Position numbers and translations under genes: made by a program. Positions 53,783-62,257 of a stretch of DNA of 64,000 bases are shown here, piece by piece (position 1 is the first letter of the stretch; each line of letters begins with the position of its first letter). This DNA comes from Candidatus Heimdallarchaeota archaeon (GTDB lineage Archaea; Asgardarchaeota; Heimdallarchaeia; Heimdallarchaeales; Kariarchaeaceae): contig JASBSB010000004.1 in the NCBI GenBank assembly GCA_030149205.1, forward strand, positions 160,058 through 224,057, given 5' to 3'. The notes under the pieces were generated by a model. It worked only from the letters and a program-made list of their open reading frames with translations, was not told the origin of the DNA and searched no databases.

Positions 53783-54712
53783 TCATGTGAGAAGTTCAAC
53801 AGAAGATTTACCAACTAAAACTGTATGCTCATGTTGTGATACCAATGCTCGTTTAGATTTTTCTATTAATACAGGATATTTCATGATTATTTTCCGTTTT
53901 AGCAAGAACTGTATTTTTTTGTTTATTTCTTTTTTTTCAGCGAGTGTGTTTTTGTCAGTTACAAATCTTGGAGAAAAGGGTAAAATACCCACCTTTTGAT
54001 AAAAATCATCAAAGATTTTGTTGAGTTTTTCATGATTTCCCTTTGGTTTCTTTATTATTCGGAAAATATTTGATACTTCAGATTCTTTGATAGCACCAGT
54101 CATTGTTGATGCAAATGGTTCTATTGCATAGACCTTTCCTGATTCGAATTCACTTGCCCCCAAAAATTGCGCCCCTGAATGGTTTGGAACAGACACACCT
54201 GCATGAAGAACATATCGTTTAATTTGATGACCTGATAATTCCTTTATTGGATTAAATCCTGCTTGAGTTATAGTGGATTCAATAATCTTACCAATAGTTT
54301 TAAGTTTTTGACCTGCATGGACGTTCTCAACAGCTTTTGTTAATGCAGTTTTAGTGCTATTTACCAAAGAATCTGTATCATCAGAAAATGAGACTGTAAC
54401 TGCTGTGTCTACTATATATCCATCAATATGAACACCCAAATCAAGTTTAATCACATCTCGCTCTCCAATAATACGAGTGTCTAATATCTCAGGGGAATAA
54501 TGTGCAGCTTCATAGTTTACTGAAAAGTTGGTTGGAAAGGCTGGAATGCCCCCCAGTTCACGAATTTTGTTTTCGATCTCTTCAACAATTTCATATGCAT
54601 TTTCTCCGGGTTGGATTAATTTTTTTGCAAGTTTCTTGGCTGATTTTGAAATTCTTCCGGCTTTTCGATACTTAGAAAGAATTTCTTTTCCTGAGGTGTT
54701 TATTTGTGACAT
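53783..54712 (-). CDS. map: Methionine aminopeptidase, type II
   Basis: A 309-residue metallopeptidase that removes the initiator methionine from nascent proteins. Metal ligands are visible: KLDLGVHIDGYIVDTAVTVSF (two Asp, near 90-102), GHQIKRYVLHAG (His, near 160), YAIEPFAST (Glu, near 195) and a final Glu in HEHTVLVG (near 293). EAAHYSPE near 69 contributes the substrate-side histidine. The insertion between about 200 and 270 marks type II, the archaeal/eukaryotic form. It begins 33 nt after the large coiled-coil gene and may share its transcript. Confidence 0.95.
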   Translation of the reverse strand: MSQINTSGKEILSKYRKAGRISKSAKKLAKKLIQPGENAYEIVEEIENKIRELGGIPAFPTNFSVNYEAAHYSPEILDTRIIGERDVIKLDLGVHIDGYIVDTAVTVSFSDDTDSLVNSTKTALTKAVENVHAGQKLKTIGKIIESTITQAGFNPIKELSGHQIKRYVLHAGVSVPNHSGAQFLGASEFESGKVYAIEPFASTMTGAIKESEVSNIFRIIKKPKGNHEKLNKIFDDFYQKVGILPFSPRFVTDKNTLAEKKEINKKIQFLLKRKIIMKYPVLIEKSKRALVSQHEHTVLVGKSSVELLT

Positions 54713-54745
54713 TTATGGCTAGATTTCCTTCAGTTACGTTAACTT

Positions 54746-57700
54746 TTAGGCTTTCCACTGAGGCATAGCCATAAAATTGGTTACCAACGTACCAAATTCA
54801 GAAACAAACAGTGGGTCAGAAGTTACTATCCCATAGGGTTCTTTAGAGTTTAAAGGTCTTGCAACCATTATCTCCTCGGCATCTCGGGTAACTATAACCA
54901 TGTTCATTCCTCCTCGATATCTTGATTCGTCATGCTCCCTAAGTTGTATGTTGTTTTCACTTTTACGTAGAAACTCAACTATTTTTTCATCCTCTGAAGT
55001 ATGCTGCTTTCGGTCGGTAATAATTGTAACTGCTGTTCTACTATATTCCTCCCAAATCTTCGGATTCAACCAATCAATATTAGGAGAAATAATGGTGAGC
55101 TTTGATTTAGTTCGACTTATGATACCATTGAGATTCGCTTCAACTGCCTCTTTAGAAGCGTCTACATAGGTAGTTTCAATGATCTTAGGCTCTATCCCTT
55201 CACTAGTTTCCGCTATTGTTTTTAGTAATTTTATAGATTTCGCAGTTGCTTGCAGAGTTTCTTCAATAATACCAGGGATCTGTTCTATTGATTGTAATAC
55301 ATTCCCTTCATTTTTAGAATTCAATTCCTTAAGTGTCGTTGTTAGTTTTGAACTTAAACTATCAAGATCATTGTTTACTGTTGAATAGTTGGATTGAAGA
55401 TTAGAGATAGCTTCATTGTACACTTTTTGAATGAATTCAGAGAATTTTACATAATTTCCTTCAATCCCTTTGTCCACAATCTCTATATACTCATCGTTTA
55501 CTTTATCAAGAGATTCATAAATGCCTTTGAGCATTGTACTTGCGCTTTCTGATGCCTTAACAACTGAATCCTCAATTACCTTAGTTGGTTGGTTTGTGGC
55601 TGATTTTAATCCTTCAATCTCATTCTGAATAAACTCAGACACAGTCTCATTAGTGTTTTGCACTGAAGAATTCACTGAAGTTAAAAGCTCATTTAACTGC
55701 TCAGTCGTCAAATTTTGATGATTTAAGGTTAAGGATTTCATTGACTCAACTTGGGTTGAATAAATCTTTAAATGAGATTTATCAATTTCCTTTGTTTTAT
55801 TCATCACCGATGTTCTAAACTTTTCTATGGATTTATTAAAATCAGTTTGTAGTTTCTCTCTCAACTTCTCTACTGATACAATTAGTTCTTTTGAATATGA
55901 ATCAATTTTCTTTACCTCTGTATCAATTTTAGAGAATCCCGTAAGAGACTTATTAAAATTGGTTGAAAGTGCTTTTTCTACTATTGCTTTTTCTTTTTCA
56001 ACAGATGCTTTAAAATCCTTATCTAGATTATTTGTGTCTGTTTTGATGGTAGCTAGTGGCTTTGACACATTTGTTGTTAATGAGTCAGTTGATTTCTTAA
56101 TCCCCTTAACTGCTGATTGGACTGCTTTGACTATGGATCCCACCGTCTCTTTCGTGTTCTTATCTTGAGTATTTTGTGTCGAATTGATAGTTTGTCCTGT
56201 CAATTTAATTATTTCGTCTTTAACCATACCGAGGTCTTCAGAGAATTTTTCAAACGAATCATCAATTAATTTAGACTGTTCTTCTAATCCCTCATCTAAA
56301 TTGGAAGATTCTTTTGCCACAATTTCTTTGATTTCCTTACTTTTGGTCTCGACTGTTGTAGAAAGAACAGCTTTAACCTTGTCTACAATTTCATTCACTG
56401 ATTCTAAACTTTGGTTTGCAATTTGTTTTACAAAAGTGTTTAATTCCGTCTCATGAGTACCTATCACTTTTGAGATTCCATCTGCTGTTTTACGGATTTT
56501 ATCCTCAAATTCATCTTTTAGAGTCTCTATTGTTGAATTTATTGATGTTATCTCTCCGTCAACAACTTCAATTAATTCAGATTGGAATGAATTTAGAAGT
56601 TCTACCAATTGATTAACAGCTTCAGAAATCCCTTCCATACTAGACTCTTGATTTATCAAGATTCTGTTTTCTTTGGAGTTGCCTTCAACACCAGTTGCTA
56701 GGTATTGTGCCTTCGAAATCATTTCGGTAACAGGCGACACAAAATATTTATTTAGCTCAGAAGACACTGTACCCTCAAATTTGGTGACAATTTCAAGACT
56801 AGAGGAAACCAATGTTTCCTTAAATGTCTCCTCATAATTTAGAATATCAGTTGTAAAAGTTGCCAGTACAGACCCGTAAGAGTTAGATTGATCATCAATT
56901 AAGTTTTCAACTCGTTCTAATTCATCCTGAACTGTTCTACTCAAACTATCTAATACTTCACCTTGAGTGGTCTCCGTATCACTCAAGGCATCGCCCAAGA
57001 ATTTATCCAAGGATTGGGAAAGTCTACCAAAATCATTGGTTACACGTTTATGCTCTTCTAGTTTTTGTATGACGAAATCCTTTTTCCCGAATAACCCCTT
57101 TGTGTTTGATTCTAAGGCAACTTCAAGTTCTCTAAGATGCTGACTTGTTTTTTCTTTGAATGCCTCAAATTCTCGCTTTAAATTTCCAAGTTGGTCCTGA
57201 TGATCATTAAATATCCTTTCAATATCAGTGGGTAGTTGTTCCCTTATATTTACAATATTTAATTCAAAATCAGACTTAAATTGTTTTAGCTTCGTTAGAT
57301 TTGTGTTTTGTACTTTAGAGCTTGCACCGTTAAATCTGGACTCAGCATCAGAACAAGATTTTTTAAACTCTTCAAGCTGATTTTCTCTAACATCAGCTAT
57401 GAGTTTCATAGAATTATCGATTAATTTCTTACTTGCAGCAGATGCTTCAATTTGTAATGATTCTGCATCATTATTTAAATCGGTGATTTGTTCATTCATC
57501 CTCGCAATAATATCTTCATGGGTTTCTCTATAATTTGTTAATTTATCTAGAGTCTGGTCAATTGCATTTTGAACCGAAGTACTGATTGTGTTGACAGATT
57601 GAACTTTTTGCTCGGTTGTGTTGGACACAAACTCCTTGACATATTTTTCGAGTGATTGTAATTTTTCATCGGAGATTTCAGTAACATTATCTTGAGTTTC

Positions 57701-59182
57701 ACTTGATAATGAGTTATTTTTAGACTCCGTATTTTCAACCATCTTGTCTAAATTTGTTGAGACGTCAGAAATCAGATCTCCTAACCCAGACTCTAAGTCT
57801 GTCCTTGTATCATTTAAGAATTTAGTCACTTCATTTACAAGAAGATTCAAATTCTCTTTTACAAGATTAACAGTATTTCCTGACTCCTGCTTTAATGTCT
57901 CTTTGAACTCCGTATTAACAGATTTAATCTGTTCAAAAATCTTGGTGAAATCACTATTAACCTTTTTGTTTAATATATCGAGGTCTGATTTCAATTTTGT
58001 ATTTGTCGTTTCTAATATCTTGGTTAAATCTTTTTCCGTAGAATTTAGGTTTTTGGTAACTGCATCAAGAATCTGTTTTAACCCTTCTAGTGCAGTGGAT
58101 TGTGTTGATTCAATGGAAGACAATAGGAGGCCTTGAATATTTTCAATACTAGCTATTAAGCTTTGACTAAATTTATCTAAGGAAGTTTTGGCGACATCAA
58201 TTGATTCTGATTTCAAAGCATCCTTTACTTTGATTAAATCTGCAAGAGTTGTTAGTATTAATTTAGAAGAGTCCTTTGAAGTTTTTTTCAATGATTCGAG
58301 AAGATCCACAAAATTTTGATGAACATCTGTTGTAACATTCTCACCAGCTTCGTTTGCTGATTTGTTTATTGTCTTCGAAATTTCATCAACTGAGGAGTTA
58401 AGTGACTTATCTATCTCTATGATATCAGTCAACTGTTTGTCTGTTATTTCAGAGAGGCTCTGGGTGATAGCTGTTGTACGTGCATTTGTATTCATCGCCA
58501 CCTCATTAACATATTCTTGGATTTCACCTGTTATCTCATTTCGAGTGTTCTCAAGGTCTGCTGAAAATTTGTCAAATAATTGTTTAATGGACTCCGATTG
58601 TTCAGTCTTTTGTATTTGAAGCTTTTCATCTGCAGTTTTGAGATCAACACTTAGTTTACTTAAAGGAGCTATGATTACTTGTTTTATTTCATTACCGAGT
58701 TCTTTCCCTTTAGTTTTTAAATTAGAATCTGAAAGTGTGACTTCCTCTTTTAGTGTAGCGCTTTGTTGTTCTGTAACTTTTTTAACATCGTTTTCAAATT
58801 CATTTAGGGTTTTATCCTTGTTTCCGATAAAATCATCTAATTCAGAGTCAATTTTTGATTTTGTTGTATCCCAGCTACTTTTTACCTCATCACTGACTAC
58901 TGCCAGCTTTTGTGATAGTTTTTCGCTAAGGTCTGCTGAAAGTGCTATTTTTGGAGAAACTGGGATAAAAATACTCATTTCACCATTTGTTGATTTTACT
59001 TCTTTAACAAGACCCTTAGTTTTAAGTTGGTCTACCGCTCCTCTAATCTCTTCCAAACTGGTAGAGTCAATATATGTGTAAATTTGTCCTAAGGTTCTAA
59101 ACCCAAAAGTAACTAGATTAGTATAGGTTTTTGCCTCTATTTCCGAAAATCCGAGATCACTTAATTCTGTTGCTATGCTCAT
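54746..59182 (-). CDS. Giant coiled-coil protein flanked by TrmB-like domains
   Basis: A 1478-residue protein. Residues 1-65 form a TrmB-type winged helix (LSDLGFSEIEAKTYTNLVTFG, SLEEIRGAVDQLKTKGLVKEV). About 70-1320 is nearly continuous coiled coil rich in Ser, Thr, Lys and Glu, without prolines, in heptads and longer irregular repeats. The last 150 residues (about 1330-1478) are an alpha/beta domain like the C-terminal effector domain of TrmB proteins: SKLTIISPNIDWL, TAVTIITDRK, NMVIVTRDAEEIMVARP. A DNA-binding head on a rod perhaps 150 nm or more long is unlike any TrmB I know. It follows the 436-residue coiled-coil gene with no gap. Confidence 0.75.
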   Translation of the reverse strand: MSIATELSDLGFSEIEAKTYTNLVTFGFRTLGQIYTYIDSTSLEEIRGAVDQLKTKGLVKEVKSTNGEMSIFIPVSPKIALSADLSEKLSQKLAVVSDEVKSSWDTTKSKIDSELDDFIGNKDKTLNEFENDVKKVTEQQSATLKEEVTLSDSNLKTKGKELGNEIKQVIIAPLSKLSVDLKTADEKLQIQKTEQSESIKQLFDKFSADLENTRNEITGEIQEYVNEVAMNTNARTTAITQSLSEITDKQLTDIIEIDKSLNSSVDEISKTINKSANEAGENVTTDVHQNFVDLLESLKKTSKDSSKLILTTLADLIKVKDALKSESIDVAKTSLDKFSQSLIASIENIQGLLLSSIESTQSTALEGLKQILDAVTKNLNSTEKDLTKILETTNTKLKSDLDILNKKVNSDFTKIFEQIKSVNTEFKETLKQESGNTVNLVKENLNLLVNEVTKFLNDTRTDLESGLGDLISDVSTNLDKMVENTESKNNSLSSETQDNVTEISDEKLQSLEKYVKEFVSNTTEQKVQSVNTISTSVQNAIDQTLDKLTNYRETHEDIIARMNEQITDLNNDAESLQIEASAASKKLIDNSMKLIADVRENQLEEFKKSCSDAESRFNGASSKVQNTNLTKLKQFKSDFELNIVNIREQLPTDIERIFNDHQDQLGNLKREFEAFKEKTSQHLRELEVALESNTKGLFGKKDFVIQKLEEHKRVTNDFGRLSQSLDKFLGDALSDTETTQGEVLDSLSRTVQDELERVENLIDDQSNSYGSVLATFTTDILNYEETFKETLVSSSLEIVTKFEGTVSSELNKYFVSPVTEMISKAQYLATGVEGNSKENRILINQESSMEGISEAVNQLVELLNSFQSELIEVVDGEITSINSTIETLKDEFEDKIRKTADGISKVIGTHETELNTFVKQIANQSLESVNEIVDKVKAVLSTTVETKSKEIKEIVAKESSNLDEGLEEQSKLIDDSFEKFSEDLGMVKDEIIKLTGQTINSTQNTQDKNTKETVGSIVKAVQSAVKGIKKSTDSLTTNVSKPLATIKTDTNNLDKDFKASVEKEKAIVEKALSTNFNKSLTGFSKIDTEVKKIDSYSKELIVSVEKLREKLQTDFNKSIEKFRTSVMNKTKEIDKSHLKIYSTQVESMKSLTLNHQNLTTEQLNELLTSVNSSVQNTNETVSEFIQNEIEGLKSATNQPTKVIEDSVVKASESASTMLKGIYESLDKVNDEYIEIVDKGIEGNYVKFSEFIQKVYNEAISNLQSNYSTVNNDLDSLSSKLTTTLKELNSKNEGNVLQSIEQIPGIIEETLQATAKSIKLLKTIAETSEGIEPKIIETTYVDASKEAVEANLNGIISRTKSKLTIISPNIDWLNPKIWEEYSRTAVTIITDRKQHTSEDEKIVEFLRKSENNIQLREHDESRYRGGMNMVIVTRDAEEIMVARPLNSKEPYGIVTSDPLFVSEFGTLVTNFMAMPQWKA

Positions 59183-60493
59183 CTAAACATCCCTCGTATC
59201 TTTAATTATGCTATTTAACAAATTGTTAAGAATTTTTTCAATATCCTTAAATTGATCATTCATCTCTTTGCTACCAGATTTACTCAGGTCTTTTGCTTGA
59301 TCTGTTAGTTTCTTTAGATTCGAAATAAACCGTTGGGTATTTAGATTTGATTGCTCATTATAATGAGTTTTTGTTTCGTTTAAAATTTTCTTAAAATCAG
59401 TTGAAAGAATATTAATTTGTGTTTCAACTAAGGATTTGTTTTCGTTTCCCAACTTCTCAATTTCAGACCTTAATGTTGCAAATGACTTTATGGCATCTTT
59501 CCTGTTGTTTTGGAGTTGACTATTTATAATCTGAAGAGTGTTCTGAATTTGTTTGGATTGTTCTTCTGTCAAAGAATCAATATTTGAATATAAATTCTGT
59601 TTTAAAACCTCTACTTCACCCCTTATTTCTCCAAGAGTTGACCTTGTTTTATTAAGGTGTGTATCCAACAAATGAACCATTTGTTTGTTGTAGGCATCTA
59701 TAATATTTTTAAGAGTTCCTTCAAGTTCTCCTTCAAATGAAAGGACAGTGTCTTGAAGTTCCGCAACCTCCAGAGAAAAGTGAGAATCGATTTCACTGTG
59801 CAACCTTGCAAGATTTGATTGTAAGTGATTTATTGTATCACTTATAATTTCATTTACAGCTTCTTTTGTCCCTGCAACTCCGCTAAATACTTTCTCTACC
59901 TTAGACCCTATAGCGTCTTGAAATTCATCCTTCAGATTCACTAGAGATTCAGACAATACCTCTTCGTTAAGTTCTAATATAGTTTTTAGTTCTGAATTTA
60001 CCTCGTCATTTTTTGCCGCAATTAGGTCCAAGGATTTGACCGTAGATTCAGTTCCTAATGATTGTAAGCTTTTTGTGTATTTCTCAAAATTAGAATTTTG
60101 AGTGTTGAGATTATCAGTGACTAAAGAATTCAAAGTATCAAGAGTTAAGACAAGGGTTGATTCTTCTTGATCGATTATCTGCTTACTGTACTCCTCCATG
60201 TTTGCAAAATTTGTGTTCAAATCCTCTTCCATATTTTTAATATCTGAGGTGCTCTGTTGGTCTAACTGATTTAGGTCTTGAGTAATTTTGTCTGTTGTCT
60301 CTTCATTAGATTTTTTTATTGATTTAATAATCTGAGATTCATTTTCCTCAACATTTTGCCCAAACTGCTGTATTTTTGACTCCATCTTACCCTTTAGGGA
60401 ACTCAATTCATTGTTAATTTCATTGGTTTTTGCTGAGACCTTTTCATTTATTGACTTCAATCTATTTTTGTAAATATTCTCTTCTTCTGCCAT
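59183..60493 (-). CDS. Coiled-coil protein, 436 residues
   Basis: A soluble protein that is coiled coil almost from end to end (about 5-425), Asn-, Ser- and Glu-rich, with no recognisable head domain, signal peptide or membrane helix. Sequence style and residue use match the rod of the 1478-residue protein encoded immediately downstream: its stop codon TAG directly precedes the next ATG. The two rods may pair, or one may arise from duplication of the other's middle part. A GGTGAG ribosome binding site lies just before the ATG, 9 nt after the ATPase gene. The function is unknown; a structural filament or tether is a fair guess. Confidence 0.65.
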   Translation of the reverse strand: MAEEENIYKNRLKSINEKVSAKTNEINNELSSLKGKMESKIQQFGQNVEENESQIIKSIKKSNEETTDKITQDLNQLDQQSTSDIKNMEEDLNTNFANMEEYSKQIIDQEESTLVLTLDTLNSLVTDNLNTQNSNFEKYTKSLQSLGTESTVKSLDLIAAKNDEVNSELKTILELNEEVLSESLVNLKDEFQDAIGSKVEKVFSGVAGTKEAVNEIISDTINHLQSNLARLHSEIDSHFSLEVAELQDTVLSFEGELEGTLKNIIDAYNKQMVHLLDTHLNKTRSTLGEIRGEVEVLKQNLYSNIDSLTEEQSKQIQNTLQIINSQLQNNRKDAIKSFATLRSEIEKLGNENKSLVETQINILSTDFKKILNETKTHYNEQSNLNTQRFISNLKKLTDQAKDLSKSGSKEMNDQFKDIEKILNNLLNSIIKDTRDV

Positions 60494-60502
60494 AATCTCA
60501 CC

Positions 60503-62173
60503 TTAATTTGTTATATAATTTTGCTTTTCAAAATAAGCCTTGTGTACGGGTAACTCTTCGAATGATATAATTGCCTGGTTTCTGGTCTGTTGAGCAGATT
60601 TCTTTTCATTAGCCTCGAGAAACGATTTTATTGATTTTTGATAGATTGACCGAGCTGCGTAATGGAACATCTTAAGGTCAATCTGATCCGCATGACGACG
60701 GTACCTCCTCCCAGCTTCTCGATAGTTTGCAATTGATCTCCATTCAATTCCCGCCTTTTTAAAATACCTCCCTGATTTGTGGTAAATTTCTGCAGCATAA
60801 TAATTGTGATCTTTCATTGCAAATTTCTTAGCGATTTGTTCTGAAAGTTCTCCCAACCTCTCATAATTTTGTATCTTTTCTAACCCTGAGGTAGATATAT
60901 CTAAAAACTCCAAGGATGTATTGATTAAACCATTTTCCAATGCAATTTCTGAGGTTTTAGCAAATTCTGTGGCTAAACTAAAAATCAAGTTACGATCCGA
61001 AATATTTCCCATCGTTCGTTTAATGATATTTACATCCTCTTCATAAGGAAGTTGTTTTTCACTTGAAAGTGATTGAACTCTAGACAGGAGGAGTAATATC
61101 TCAGTTCTTGGGTCGATTGGTAAAAATACCTGTTTGATTAATTCCCAGATTGCAGGACTAATAAAACTATAGAATTCACCATCCTGAATTAAAATTAATC
61201 CTTCTTGTAGTCTCTTTATAGTTTCGATGTCGCTATGGGCAGTCAAGTCTGACTTTTTAAAATGATTTACTTCTGACTTTGACATTTGTGATAAGAGTTC
61301 AACTTCAATGTTAGATAGACCAAACGCTATCTGCAACATTCCAGAAGTGATCTTGGTAAAATCAAGGTTATGAGAGAGCAGATATTGTCGTAATTTAATG
61401 TCAAATGGGAGTCGTGTTGAAACACTTAGAATTTGTTCTCTTTGTGTTTTTATTAATTTTCCAATACGACGCATCATAAGTTCAGCATCCTTGAAATCAA
61501 AAGCACTGATCGTTATTTCTTTGCAGATCCCCTCTGGACATTTAATCAAATGTTGTGTAGATTTTAAACCGGTGGTCACAAAAAATAAATTATATCCTCG
61601 TTTGTGCGATTCTGTAATTATACTCCTTATAAGATCGAAAACAGAGTATTGTTCATAATATGAAATTCTTTCTAGATTGTCAAGAAACACTCCAATTTTT
61701 TGTCTTTCCTGTTTAAATTTGGAATTCACCTTATCCAAATTTTCAAAAAAAAGTGTAAGAAATTCGTTCCTATTTTGTTCTGAAATTTCCTTTTTGAAAA
61801 ACAGTTTGCTTTGTGCTAATGAAACCTCTCCAATGCTGGTTCCAGTTTTTTTCTGAATAAAACTTCTCCATTCAGGAGAAAGGTTATCTAGCTTTTCCTT
61901 AAAGCCATTAAAAAGTGAAACCATGTTATCAGGGTTAATTGGAACCTCCAAGCTAAAGACTATCGCTCCCCTCGTCATTGCTGTTTCCATAAATTTTCTC
62001 ATTAATGATGATTTACCCGAGCCTGCAACTCCAGAAATATGAAACCAGTTAGGAGCGGGTTGGTCATTAATTATCTCTTTGATAGTCTCATCAAATAGGT
62101 TTAATTCATCAACTCTTCCAACAAAATCATTGGGGTTAACCAGTGAGATTACTTCTTCAAATGAGATTTCCAT
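60503..62173 (-). CDS. AAA/STAND-type ATPase with SNAP-like helical repeats
   Basis: A 556-residue protein. An Orc/AAA_16-like ATPase occupies about 15-280: FVGRVDELNLF, Walker A GVAGSGKSS (48-56), Walker B KIGVFLDNLERI (near 160) and sensor-like FFVTTGLKS (near 198). A winged-helix-like part (about 280-350) follows. The C-terminal 190 residues are helical repeats such as NYYAAEIYHKSGRYFKKAGIEWRSIANYREAGRRYRRH, which resemble the TPR-like hairpins of alpha-SNAP. It probably acts as an ATP-driven switch for the two coiled-coil proteins encoded next; that role is inferred from the operon. A TATA box at 62197-62204 starts the transcript. Confidence 0.78.
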   Translation of the reverse strand: MEISFEEVISLVNPNDFVGRVDELNLFDETIKEIINDQPAPNWFHISGVAGSGKSSLMRKFMETAMTRGAIVFSLEVPINPDNMVSLFNGFKEKLDNLSPEWRSFIQKKTGTSIGEVSLAQSKLFFKKEISEQNRNEFLTLFFENLDKVNSKFKQERQKIGVFLDNLERISYYEQYSVFDLIRSIITESHKRGYNLFFVTTGLKSTQHLIKCPEGICKEITISAFDFKDAELMMRRIGKLIKTQREQILSVSTRLPFDIKLRQYLLSHNLDFTKITSGMLQIAFGLSNIEVELLSQMSKSEVNHFKKSDLTAHSDIETIKRLQEGLILIQDGEFYSFISPAIWELIKQVFLPIDPRTEILLLLSRVQSLSSEKQLPYEEDVNIIKRTMGNISDRNLIFSLATEFAKTSEIALENGLINTSLEFLDISTSGLEKIQNYERLGELSEQIAKKFAMKDHNYYAAEIYHKSGRYFKKAGIEWRSIANYREAGRRYRRHADQIDLKMFHYAARSIYQKSIKSFLEANEKKSAQQTRNQAIISFEELPVHKAYFEKQNYITN

Positions 62174-62196
62174 GTTATCCTAACCTTGTTCAAATT

Positions 62197-62204
62197 AGTT
62201 TAAG
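62197..62204 (-). promoter_or_regulatory. TATA box of the ATPase/coiled-coil operon
   Basis: CTTAAACT on the minus strand is centred about 27 nt upstream of the ATG at 62173. This separates the ATPase-coiled-coil operon from the CPBP-like gene upstream of it. Confidence 0.45.
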
Positions 62205-62257
62205 CGGTAACCTATAAAATTCTAACCTTCTAGTAAAAAGAAATTGTTCGCTATTTG

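Noticed and set aside
55827..59081. Several plus-strand frames of 60-150 codons opposite the 1478-aa coiled-coil gene
   Set aside because: They are Ser/Phe/Val-rich reverse complements of Lys/Glu/Asp/Asn-rich coiled coil, the expected shadow of such sequence.
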